6,713 nt of DNA, from contig JADHUF010000061.1 in NCBI GenBank assembly GCA_016784625.1, forward strand, positions 1 through 6,713, in the 5' to 3' direction. Within the stretch, counting starts at the first letter, position 1, and each line of letters opens with the position of its first letter. The notes under the pieces were generated by a model that worked only from the letters and a program-made list of their open reading frames with translations, was not told the DNA's origin and ran no database searches. Positions 1-5,792 of the stretch are shown one piece after another. The translations under genes were made by a program, and so were the position numbers. Source of the stretch: Candidatus Nitrosopumilus sp. GTDB lineage: Archaea > Thermoproteota > Nitrososphaeria > Nitrososphaerales > Nitrosopumilaceae.

Positions 1-97
1 TTCCTTTGAGAACTAAATCATTTAGAATAGTTTCCCCTTCAGGGTCACTAATGCCAGGCTTGTTTTCAATTGTCACATGAACACTAAAAGTTGCCAT
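1..97 (-). CDS. purS: PurS, phosphoribosylformylglycinamidine synthase subunit (N-terminal part, runs off the left edge)
   Basis: Reading leftward from the ATG at 97-95, 32 complete codons are open to the window edge. The translation begins MATFSVHVTIENKPGISDP and continues with GETILNDLVLKG. This matches the PurS pattern: a first beta strand, then an x-K-x-G-I-x-D-P-x-G motif and a helix beginning 'T-I-x-x-x-L'. PurS is a small (about 80-residue) dimeric protein that bridges PurL and PurQ in the fourth step of purine synthesis, the conversion of FGAR to FGAM with glutamine as nitrogen donor. Only about 40% of the gene is present. It is a chromosomal housekeeping gene and points away from the element-like genes to its right, so 98-282 is the likely place where host DNA meets the element. 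No clear ribosome binding site or close TATA box was seen. The family call rests on recalled motif similarity. Confidence 0.85.
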   Translation of the reverse strand, partial: MATFSVHVTIENKPGISDPEGETILNDLVLKG

Positions 98-250
98 TAA
101 CAAGTTAAAAGACAGAATTGAGGTTAATCTATCTTCCGACTAACTATTGATTGACAATATCAAAAATGTACTTAACCCCTTTTATTATGACTACTTAGAT
201 ACCTAAAAGAAATAGAGATAATCCACAATAATTAGTTTTCACGCATGAGG

Positions 251-260
251 TCTATATCTA
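251..260 (+). promoter_or_regulatory. TATA-box-like promoter for the rightward unit
   Basis: The sequence TCTATATCTA is centred near 255, 28 bp before the ATG at 283. In archaea transcription starts about 25-27 bp downstream of the TATA centre, so the message would begin at or within a base or two of the start codon, that is, leaderless. No ribosome binding site precedes this ATG, which fits. The rest of 98-282 shows no open reading frame. It is AT-rich intergenic DNA that must also hold the purS promoter on the other strand, but I could not pick that out with confidence. Confidence 0.55.
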
Positions 261-282
261 TTCAAATCAATCTACCTGATTT

Positions 283-543
283 ATGAAATCAAAATTGAAC
301 TTTGTATTGATTGGGTCTAAACACTATCTACAAGAACCATCAATAGAAGATAGTGATGATGTGCCAATCAAAAGCATCTGTTGGCATCAAGGACATTTGT
401 TTGCAGGTAATGAAGCAATCCCTGTACCACCTAACGACATAAAGAAAACCTGTATTGTATGTGATGAAGAAGTCACATTCTATTATCAATCAGAAAAAGC
501 AATGAAGAAGCAAATGATGAGTTTGGATATTTTATCAAATTAA
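283..543 (+). CDS. Small Cys/His protein, possibly zinc-binding (86 aa, unknown function)
   Basis: I do not recognise this protein. It has a basic start, an acidic patch (residues 22-26), then C33-W-H35-x2-H38 and, after 18 residues, C57-x2-C60, followed by a charged C-terminus rich in Lys and Met. The Cys/His set could hold one zinc ion, with a CxHxxH half and a CxxC half, but the spacing matches no named finger that I can identify. The start is supported by a TATA-like box 28 bp upstream, consistent with a leaderless transcript. The gene is followed after 3 bp by the ATPase gene at 547, so the two are almost certainly co-transcribed and may work together. There is no signal peptide or membrane segment. 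Coding status is likely; function is unknown. Confidence 0.75.
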   Translation: MKSKLNFVLIGSKHYLQEPSIEDSDDVPIKSICWHQGHLFAGNEAIPVPPNDIKKTCIVCDEEVTFYYQSEKAMKKQMMSLDILSN

Positions 544-546
544 GAT

Positions 547-2277
547 ATGTCAACTACTGAAACATTTTCTGCTAAATCGAAAACCAATGTTGTAAAGAAA
601 TTATCATCTAGTAAATGGTTAGATTTTGAAGAGCCACAGGTAATTTTGTATCAGGGCATGAGAAATTCGGGCAAGGGTGTCGCTGTTGATGCTACTGCTG
701 AAAAACTCTACAATGAGGGATTATTGATTTTACATCTTTGGGGTGCTAGAAGTTTTGAAAATCTCTATTGGGCGATAAACAAGAATTGTGGTGAGCATTT
801 CGACAAGATGAAATCTGTTCTGAATTACTATTTTGATAGAAAAATTCAACCGACCAAAATCCCTGAACATGACAAATATCAGGGCATTTTAGAGGATAGT
901 AAATTCATCAAATTTTACATGAAGGGGAATCAAAAAGTTGTAGAAGCAACTGAAAAAGGAATCAGTTTGTTTCAAGGAAATGAACTTCATTGTAAATGCT
1001 CTAAAGCATACCCTATAGTTTGGCTAGTACCTGATTATATCGAGGTTGATCAAGAATCACTTGATAGGTTCAATGATGCGTATTGGCATGATTTTGAAGA
1101 ATACAAGCAATACAATTCAGACATAACTATAGAAGAAAAACAATTACTCTTAGATGGAAAACTGCTAAAACCTGAATATTTACGACCTAAAGCACTAATC
1201 AAAGTTAGACAATTTACCACGCCATCATCAGCAAATAGAACTGAAATTTTCAAAAATGAGTTTACAAAGATAATTCTTGATGCAAGAAAAGAGAGTAGAA
1301 TAGTTGTAATGAATCCTGCAATCTTTGAGGGTCAAGTAGATAAATTTGAAACACTAACTGCCATCATCAAAATGATTCAATTTCTGATGAATAAGTCAGG
1401 GCATTTTACACCATTGAAAGAATCAGATGTAGGTAAAGAAAGAAAGTATTGGACAAAGAAACAGAAATCACATCACAAGATTGCAATAGTAATCAATGAG
1501 TTAAGAAGTGTTGCACCATCATCAAAACTATCAGGTGAAGCAAAAGCAGGTCTATCAAAGAAAGCAATCTTTGATTTCATACCAGAAGCAAGGCACTTCA
1601 AAACATGGTTCTTAGGTGATTATCAAAATCCTCAAGACCTGTATGATGGGGTTAGACATCAGGCAAATCTAGTGATTATCAAAAGAGCATCAAGGAATAT
1701 TCTAGGTGATGATTGGCGTTGGTTATTTGATAAAGTTGAGAAAGATAGATTAGGTTTTGCTAAAAGATTTGGTGGTTTTGCTAAACAAATAGAGAATATA
1801 GGACAACTGAAATTCTATGAGAGTAAATCACCTAGACTAAAGAAATACCTAGATGATAGACGACCTGCACCTGATAATCTACCTGATAACGTAGGGTATG
1901 TGACCTATGTGAATAATGAGTTTAGGCGAGAAACAATCGGTATGCCGAAATTTCATCACAAACAAAGTACAGAAGATTTCATCAATGATACAGGTATTCA
2001 TTGGAAAACAGTAGAAAACAAAAAACCTACAGAAAGTAAGACATTGACAAAAACTGAACAAAAGAAATCAATTCAAGCAAAAAAACAGATTAAAGAAGAT
2101 ATTTTAAAAAAGATTGAAGTTTGGCGTGTCAAAGAGCAGAAAGGATGGGATATTATCAAAGAAGAACTAGTAGAACAAGAAGCACAAGGGGTTATTCAAG
2201 ATATGGGCTTTTCAAACAAAACTACTGCATATCTTTCTAATTGGTATGGCACTTGGAAAAAGAAACAAACTGAATAA
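547..2277 (+). CDS. P-loop ATPase of the HerA/FtsK superfamily, DNA-translocase or packaging-like (576 aa)
   Basis: The Walker A motif is GMRNSGKG at residues 37-44, very close to the N-terminus. The probable Walker B strand is IAIVINE at 312-318, with E318 as the likely catalytic acid and Asn in place of the usual Asp. It is followed by GDYQNPQDLYDGVR near 357-370 and a strand ending in K379-R380. That order (strand ending in a Gln-Pro turn, then a helix, then a hydrophobic strand and Arg) resembles the sensor region of HerA, FtsK and VirD4-type hexameric translocases. The roughly 270 residues between Walker A and B are long and contain an all-helical-looking charged insert (about 80-230). 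The C-terminus (about 500-576) is lysine-rich and ends in a possible helix-turn-helix. Known members pump double-stranded DNA in cell division, repair, conjugation or virus packaging. Which of these applies cannot be told here. The gene lies 3 bp after the 86-residue protein gene and converges on the helicase operon. The family call is by motif only. Confidence 0.72.
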   Translation: MSTTETFSAKSKTNVVKKLSSSKWLDFEEPQVILYQGMRNSGKGVAVDATAEKLYNEGLLILHLWGARSFENLYWAINKNCGEHFDKMKSVLNYYFDRKIQPTKIPEHDKYQGILEDSKFIKFYMKGNQKVVEATEKGISLFQGNELHCKCSKAYPIVWLVPDYIEVDQESLDRFNDAYWHDFEEYKQYNSDITIEEKQLLLDGKLLKPEYLRPKALIKVRQFTTPSSANRTEIFKNEFTKIILDARKESRIVVMNPAIFEGQVDKFETLTAIIKMIQFLMNKSGHFTPLKESDVGKERKYWTKKQKSHHKIAIVINELRSVAPSSKLSGEAKAGLSKKAIFDFIPEARHFKTWFLGDYQNPQDLYDGVRHQANLVIIKRASRNILGDDWRWLFDKVEKDRLGFAKRFGGFAKQIENIGQLKFYESKSPRLKKYLDDRRPAPDNLPDNVGYVTYVNNEFRRETIGMPKFHHKQSTEDFINDTGIHWKTVENKKPTESKTLTKTEQKKSIQAKKQIKEDILKKIEVWRVKEQKGWDIIKEELVEQEAQGVIQDMGFSNKTTAYLSNWYGTWKKKQTE

Positions 2278-2291
2278 TCTAGGTACAAAAT

Positions 2292-2348
2292 ACCGTGATT
2301 AACCATGATTTAGGGCATTTTTTGGTGATTTTTCGTGATGGATTCACG
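2292..2348. repeat. 10-bp-phased iteron-like repeats with a terminal inverted copy
   Basis: Related heptamers start at 2294 (CGTGATT), 2304 (CATGATT), 2324 (GGTGATT) and 2334 (CGTGATG). All are in one 10-bp register, and the unit at 2314 (GGCATTT) is degenerate. An inverted copy, ATTCACG, follows at 2342-2348, so CGTGA (2334-2338) and TCACG (2344-2348) can also form a 5-bp stem. A 10-bp step places every copy on the same face of the helix, as for a protein that binds cooperatively. The repeat lies between two convergent genes, so a promoter role is unlikely. A replication origin, segregation site or regulator-binding site is possible. Confidence 0.5.
2318..2333 (+). terminator. Oligo-T termination signals after the ATPase gene
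   Basis: A run of six T (2318-2323) and a run of five T (2329-2333) lie 40-55 bp after the ATPase stop codon. Archaeal RNA polymerase terminates at oligo-T on the non-template strand without needing a hairpin. These runs overlap the phased repeats, so the two readings compete. Confidence 0.35.
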
Positions 2349-2430
2349 CCTAAATTCATTGATCATTCATTTTCTCATTTGATTTCCCTATAGATGTTGT
2401 ATGATGATTTGATGAGTGAAGTGAGGATTA

Positions 2431-2438
2431 TTTTTTTT
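2431..2438 (+). terminator. T8 run, likely backup terminator for the rightward unit
   Basis: Eight consecutive T residues lie 154 bp past the ATPase stop codon, between the two convergent genes. It is the longest T-run in this spacer and would stop rightward transcription before it runs antisense into the helicase gene. No hairpin precedes it. Confidence 0.4.
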
Positions 2439-2485
2439 CAATTCTACTACTAAGTGAAATTAAGATATTACCATAACAAGACATC

Positions 2486-2495
2486 ACACGCGTGT
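2486..2495. repeat. GC-rich perfect palindrome ACACGCGTGT
   Basis: A perfect 10-bp palindrome with a CGCG core is followed at once by CGCACACA. It stands out in a spacer that is otherwise strongly AT-rich, and it is 48 bp past the end of the helicase gene. It could be a protein-binding site, part of an origin, or chance. It is too short to be a strong hairpin terminator, and no long T-run follows it on either strand. Confidence 0.4.
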
Positions 2496-2542
2496 CGCAC
2501 ACAAGAAGATTAACACTAAGTTGATTTGTAAAAGTAGAAAGA

Positions 2543-4591
2543 TTATGTGATAACTTCAATGATTAGATGGTTTGGGAATGATTCTTTATGAAATCGTCTA
2601 AGTAGTTCTAAAGGTTCATTGGTAGTATATTTTACATCACACTTATCACATTTGAATGAAGTTAGTTTTAATTTCATCTGTGTTTCATTCTTTAGTTCAT
2701 CATTTGATTTCAATCTAAACCCTGAATAAGCATAAACTTGATCATCATTGATTCTAGTTTTCATAGGGTATGTACCAACGATTTCATCAAACATTTCATA
2801 GAACGTTCTTTTGTCTTTAACTTGATAGTTATTCTCTAAAGCATGGTGTAACCATTTATCAAATACTTTACCTTTTTCTGTTTTTGCTGATGCACTTGCA
2901 ATGAAGTATTTGTCATAGAACATTTGTAATCTATTTCCAAACAAATTCCAAGTATTCTTTGTTTCCTGTGGATTAATGGCATAATGGGTTTTCTCATGTT
3001 TTGCTATCCATGTGGCGTTTTGAAGTAAGTAAAAGATTATGCCTTCTAATTGTGTTTTAGTTGCTGTTTTCTGCATTACATTCTTGACTTCTTTTTTGGT
3101 ATGTCTTACTCTATTGTTTAATTTACCTAGATAGGTTCTATCATAGATTGCACTAGCATCATCAGAATTAGATATTTCATATAGTTCATTTGCCATGAAG
3201 ATTAACCTAGAACTAGGTCGATATGTGGTCATTCTCTCATAGATACCCCTACCACTCATAGGGTCTTGTGTAACCCATTTCTTGATAGTGTCTATTTGTT
3301 GAACACTTGCATCATTCAAATCAGCATCTACATTTGCCATCTTAAAGGCACAATCTTTTTGCGTGGTTGCATCATTTGCTATATCTTGTATTCTAGCACC
3401 TGATACATTTTCACTACCTAATGCAAGTCGAATCAAATCTACTAATTGGTTCTTACCTGTACCTGCAATACCAACACCACCATATTGCATATTGACACCA
3501 TTGTAAGGATGAAAACAGAGTGAGATTGCATCATAAAACATCTGTTTATCTTTCTTATCTGAAATGATTTGAGATACTATTTTTTCAATATCATCATATT
3601 TTGCTGATGGATTATAATCATGTGGCACTTGTTGTAAAACTATATTTTCTTTTGAAAATTCTTCTACAAACTCACCTGTTTTGATATTGTATGTACCATT
3701 CAGTAAAACTACGATATGTGAAAATAACATTATATCTTCAAAACTAATAACTTTGGAAATATCTTTTACATAATTCCAAATCTCGTTCATATCACCATTT
3801 GATGAATTTACTAAACAATCTCTAGCACTTCTTCTGATCAATGCTTCTGCATGAGTATCATAGTATTGACCATTGAAGAATAATACATCACCTGTCAAAT
3901 CAATTCTTTTGATTGCAAATTTACCAAGTACCCAATAAGCAACTTCGGTAGTTTGTTTCTTTTCTAATAGTATTGGTTTACCTGCAACACCTAATTCATA
4001 AGCAATATTTTTCATTGCAGTAAAAACTTCTTTTGTTTCTAATACAAAGTGTAATTCTTTTGCAGTAATTTTTCCAATATCTTTACGTTTAAGGAAAATA
4101 GTTTGTTCACACTTTTCTACCAATTCATTTCGATTGATAATTTTCTTTTCCTTAATCAAATACAACATTATTCTTAATTCAGTTTCTTGAACTGATAAAT
4201 TCAAATCACAAATTGTATCTAAATCAACACCCTCAAATTCATTATGCTCTTTTGGGAAATCGAAGATTTCATCATATCCATCTAAGTTTGATATTTTGAA
4301 TTTGATTAGATTGTCTTTCACGAATCCATCTATTGATGAATGAATCTTATTTTGTAGAACCTCTTTGATTGCTCTATACAATGCTTGATGTATTCTATGT
4401 TTTTTATTATCAGAAATGATTTGTTTTAGAACTTCATTAAAATCATCATAGTTAATTTCAATAGGGTCACTTGATGCAATTATACCATCAATTAGTTTGA
4501 CATAGACATACTCATTATCTTGTTTGAATGAATTAAAGAATGTCTTAAACTCATCTGTAATCCTAGAATCAGTATAATCCGTATTGGTCAT
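2543..4591 (-). CDS. SF3 replicative helicase, D5/P4 type, without a visible primase domain (682 aa)
   Basis: The central to C-terminal half has the full superfamily 3 set. Walker A is GIAGTGKN at 374-381. Walker B is MANVDADL at 418-425 with D422 and D424. The B' segment lies at about 437-459, the sensor/motif C strand RLIFMANE at 462-469 with N468, and a likely arginine finger at R485. Residues about 230-365 look like the D5_N domain that precedes such helicases (GDVLFFNG, then NGTYNIKTGE, then a D-Y-x-P-x-A turn). Residues about 570-635 fit the winged-helix tail of the family. Residues 1-230 show no primase DxD or zinc-ribbon catalytic motif. The extreme C-terminus adds C648-x2-C651-x16-H668-x6-H675, a C2H2-like finger. 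Such ATPases form hexamers that unwind origins of viruses and plasmids. This is the last gene of the nine-gene operon, and its ATG overlaps the previous stop codon by 4 bp. Confidence 0.9.
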   Translation of the reverse strand: MTNTDYTDSRITDEFKTFFNSFKQDNEYVYVKLIDGIIASSDPIEINYDDFNEVLKQIISDNKKHRIHQALYRAIKEVLQNKIHSSIDGFVKDNLIKFKISNLDGYDEIFDFPKEHNEFEGVDLDTICDLNLSVQETELRIMLYLIKEKKIINRNELVEKCEQTIFLKRKDIGKITAKELHFVLETKEVFTAMKNIAYELGVAGKPILLEKKQTTEVAYWVLGKFAIKRIDLTGDVLFFNGQYYDTHAEALIRRSARDCLVNSSNGDMNEIWNYVKDISKVISFEDIMLFSHIVVLLNGTYNIKTGEFVEEFSKENIVLQQVPHDYNPSAKYDDIEKIVSQIISDKKDKQMFYDAISLCFHPYNGVNMQYGGVGIAGTGKNQLVDLIRLALGSENVSGARIQDIANDATTQKDCAFKMANVDADLNDASVQQIDTIKKWVTQDPMSGRGIYERMTTYRPSSRLIFMANELYEISNSDDASAIYDRTYLGKLNNRVRHTKKEVKNVMQKTATKTQLEGIIFYLLQNATWIAKHEKTHYAINPQETKNTWNLFGNRLQMFYDKYFIASASAKTEKGKVFDKWLHHALENNYQVKDKRTFYEMFDEIVGTYPMKTRINDDQVYAYSGFRLKSNDELKNETQMKLKLTSFKCDKCDVKYTTNEPLELLRRFHKESFPNHLIIEVIT

Positions 4592-4731
4592 TTAACATCA
4601 ATCCATCTTTTTAGTAATCGTTGTTGAGAATCAGTTAGTGAATCATGGTTCTCATGTTTGTGTATCATCAACTCTAAGGCACTATCAAAATACATTTCAC
4701 AATCTGCAATTTCACAAGGTACAGAAATCAT
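4588..4731 (-). CDS. C2H2 zinc-finger microprotein (47 aa)
   Basis: The protein begins MISVPCEIADCEMYFDSA. Its residues fit the classical C2H2 consensus exactly: C6-x4-C11-x3-F15-x5-L21-x2-H24-x4-H29. A basic tail follows (residues 36-47, ending KRWIDVK), so it is essentially one finger plus a tail. Classical fingers bind DNA or proteins, and single fingers are found in archaea and archaeal viruses. The start ATG overlaps the stop of the gene before it, and its TGA overlaps the helicase ATG, so both joints are 4-bp ATGA overlaps. That coupling, plus the motif, is strong evidence that this short frame is translated. Position directly before the helicase suggests a replication accessory or regulator; that part is inference. 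Confidence 0.8.
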   Translation of the reverse strand: MISVPCEIADCEMYFDSALELMIHKHENHDSLTDSQQRLLKRWIDVK

Positions 4732-4823
4732 TGGGTATCAAACTTCCTATAGTATGCTGAATGTATTTTACAATGATAGTTCTTTAGTTCAAGATATTGT
4801 CTATCCGTTAAACAATTAGTCAT
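4728..4823 (-). CDS. Cys/His-containing microprotein (31 aa, unknown)
   Basis: This is a 31-residue frame that begins MTNCLTDRQYLELKNYHC. It holds C4, H17, C18 and H21, which could take part in metal binding but form no standard finger. It has a basic, aromatic C-terminal half (about residues 14-28). The reason to call it a gene is its joints: it starts inside the stop codon of the preceding frame and stops inside the start codon of the next, each a 4-bp ATGA overlap. A GAGGT element lies about 12 bp before its ATG. I do not recognise the family. It could instead be a spacer read only to keep ribosomes coupled. Confidence 0.6.
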   Translation of the reverse strand: MTNCLTDRQYLELKNYHCKIHSAYYRKFDTQ

Positions 4824-4915
4824 TGGGATTCTACCTCGCACCATTTCAGATGTTCTTCTAAGTCTAGGTTATCAAACATAGGTTCATTGCAGTTAGGACA
4901 TTTCAAATCTTTCAT
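4820..4915 (-). CDS. C2HC zinc-finger microprotein (31 aa)
   Basis: A 31-residue protein beginning MKDLKCPNCNEPMFDNLD is made of a single finger: C6-x2-C9-x12-H22-x3-C26. Hydrophobic residues sit at the finger core positions (M13, L19), so this is a C2H2-type fold with Cys as the fourth ligand. It starts 1 bp after the stop codon of the preceding 76-residue gene, the only junction in the operon that is not an ATGA overlap. It is preceded by GAGGATGAG (4921-4929), a good ribosome binding site 5 bp upstream. It ends in an ATGA overlap with the next microprotein. The role is unknown; binding to DNA or to the helicase is a reasonable guess. Confidence 0.75.
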   Translation of the reverse strand: MKDLKCPNCNEPMFDNLDLEEHLKWCEVESQ

Positions 4916-4916
4916 T

Positions 4917-5147
4917 CTATCTCATCCTCTTTTGTGTTTTGATATTCAACTTGAACATCTTTGATAGTATTTTCTTTGTTAGTTGATCATAAAGTTCTGA
5001 ATAATGATAGATACAAACTTCGATTATACTTTTACAACCTGCACATAGGTTTCCATCAAAACCAATATCACCAAATACAGTAGGCGTATAAAGTTCTACA
5101 TATTCAGTATCAATAATTCTACCACAGTTATCACAAGATACGGTCAT
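4917..5147 (-). CDS. Four-cysteine zinc-ribbon-like protein (76 aa)
   Basis: C5-x2-C8 and C35-x2-C38 form two knuckles 26 residues apart, the usual arrangement of a zinc ribbon (start SCDNCG, second knuckle LCAGC). A third-strand-like segment lies between them, and a helical, lysine-rich tail (about 46-76) follows that could bind nucleic acid. The ATG overlaps the preceding stop by 4 bp. GGTGAT at 5156-5161, inside the end of the upstream gene, is a well-placed ribosome binding site. No named family is recognised. Ribbons of this kind are common in transcription and replication factors and in small proteins of archaeal viruses. Confidence 0.78.
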   Translation of the reverse strand: MTVSCDNCGRIIDTEYVELYTPTVFGDIGFDGNLCAGCKSIIEVCIYHYSELYDQLTKKILSKMFKLNIKTQKRMR

Positions 5148-5374
5148 TCCTTTTCATCACCATTCAATATTTTGTTAGCAGTTCCCTCAATGGTATAATC
5201 ACAAATCAGATTTGCAAGGGTTCTTCTTTGTAGAACTTGAGGATATTTTACTAGGTCATATTTTGAAACAATCTCAATCATCTTTTCAGTAGGGATTTTT
5301 AAGATATGATGATACATTTGGTCTCTAAAACATGGTGTTTTTAGGCTACAATCTAGGCATATTCTGGTGATCAT
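5144..5374 (-). CDS. Small Cys-rich protein (76 aa, unknown function)
   Basis: The N-terminus has C6-x2-C9-x5-C15 with H22 and H23 nearby, a plausible metal site. The rest looks helical (residues about 28-70, with an RRTLANLICDYTI helix and one further Cys at 58). Its ATG overlaps the stop of the zinc-finger gene before it, and its stop overlaps the next ATG, both as ATGA. AGGTG at 5385-5389 is a possible ribosome binding site about 10 bp upstream. I do not recognise the family. A role together with the neighbouring zinc proteins is inferred only from coupling. Confidence 0.72.
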   Translation of the reverse strand: MITRICLDCSLKTPCFRDQMYHHILKIPTEKMIEIVSKYDLVKYPQVLQRRTLANLICDYTIEGTANKILNGDEKE

Positions 5375-5619
5375 TGCAGAATCACACCTAAATCGACTAT
5401 CATTGAAAATTCGTTTAATGCTCTACAGAATTTCTTTTTTGGAATATCTGGATTATCTTCATCTTTGTGAACTTTGGTGAAATGAATGTACAAACTTTGG
5501 ATAGAATGATAGGTCTTAGAACGGTCACAATATGGACATAATAAGTCGATTCTAGCATCATTATGAGATGCTTTTCGTCGCCCGACTTCTTTATATCGTT
5601 GTATAAGATGTAAAGTCAT
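5371..5619 (-). CDS. C2H2 zinc-finger protein (82 aa)
   Basis: A basic N-terminus (residues 8-23, several Arg and Lys) leads into one finger: C28-x2-C31-x14-H46-x4-H51, with aromatic and aliphatic core residues between (Y37, L43). A lysine cluster (60-63) and a hydrophobic tail follow. The combination of one finger with basic arms is typical of small DNA-binding regulators of archaeal viruses and plasmids. The start at 5619 is set by AGGTGATT at 5622-5629, only 2-3 bp further upstream than the ATG, and by the ATGA overlap with the preceding 58-residue gene. The stop overlaps the next ATG in the same way. Confidence 0.82.
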   Translation of the reverse strand: MTLHLIQRYKEVGRRKASHNDARIDLLCPYCDRSKTYHSIQSLYIHFTKVHKDEDNPDIPKKKFCRALNEFSMIVDLGVILQ

Positions 5620-5792
5620 AGAATCACCTTTTGTGAGAGAGAGGTCGTTTTGATATGGTTTGGAATTTTTAGATATTCCAAACTATTTTTTTTATTTTGA
5701 TTAGAAGAAAAATCAGAGGGTAATGTCAAACCCCCCTGATCAAGTTGAACACGCCAAACAGAGTTTAGATGTGTTACTGTAATTTTGTTCAT
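5616..5792 (-). CDS. 58-residue protein of unknown function, second gene of the operon
   Basis: This 58-codon frame begins MNKITVTHLNSVWRVQLD. It has a beta-rich first third and a polar, lysine-rich remainder, with no Cys and no known motif. Three things argue that it is real: AGGTGAT at 5801-5807 stands 8 bp before its ATG, the ATG overlaps the stop of the regulator gene by 4 bp, and its TGA overlaps the ATG of the zinc-finger gene by 4 bp. It contains two homopolymer runs (six G and eight A on the coding strand), so it is sensitive to sequencing error. It also contains the inverted repeat at 5658-5683. An alternative view is that this stretch is a regulatory spacer. Confidence 0.6.
   Translation of the reverse strand: MNKITVTHLNSVWRVQLDQGGLTLPSDFSSNQNKKNSLEYLKIPNHIKTTSLSQKVIL
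5622..5629 (-). promoter_or_regulatory. Shine-Dalgarno site for the zinc-finger gene
   Basis: AGGTGATT on the minus strand matches the archaeal anti-Shine-Dalgarno sequence and lies just upstream of the ATG at 5619. The spacing is very short (2 bp to the end of the match, about 4 bp from the GGTG core). It supports the chosen start and lies inside the coding end of the upstream gene. Confidence 0.55.
5658..5683. repeat. Inverted repeat, 9-bp arms with an 8-nt loop
   Basis: GTTTGGAAT (5658-5666) and ATTCCAAAC (5675-5683) are perfect inverted copies. On the plus strand they are followed by a T8 run (5686-5693), so read rightward this has the form of an intrinsic terminator, although nothing is seen to be transcribed rightward here. 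On the minus strand it lies inside the 58-residue gene and 39-64 bp before the zinc-finger gene, where an RNA hairpin or an operator with an A-rich flank is possible. Confidence 0.55.

Noticed and set aside
1050..1253. Minus-strand open frame of 67 codons inside the ATPase gene
   Set aside because: It is antisense to a well-supported coding region, has no promoter or ribosome binding site, and its Ser- and Cys-rich composition is that of a shadow frame.
1879..2061. Minus-strand open frame of 60 codons inside the ATPase gene
   Set aside because: It is antisense to the 3' part of the ATPase gene, with a Phe/Cys-rich product and no start signals.
2525..2533. TTTGTAAAA, a half-site of the 21-bp operator, just past the helicase stop
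   Set aside because: Similar nine-base matches (for example TTGTAAAAC near 3629, inside the helicase gene) occur in such AT-rich DNA by chance. There is no second arm here.
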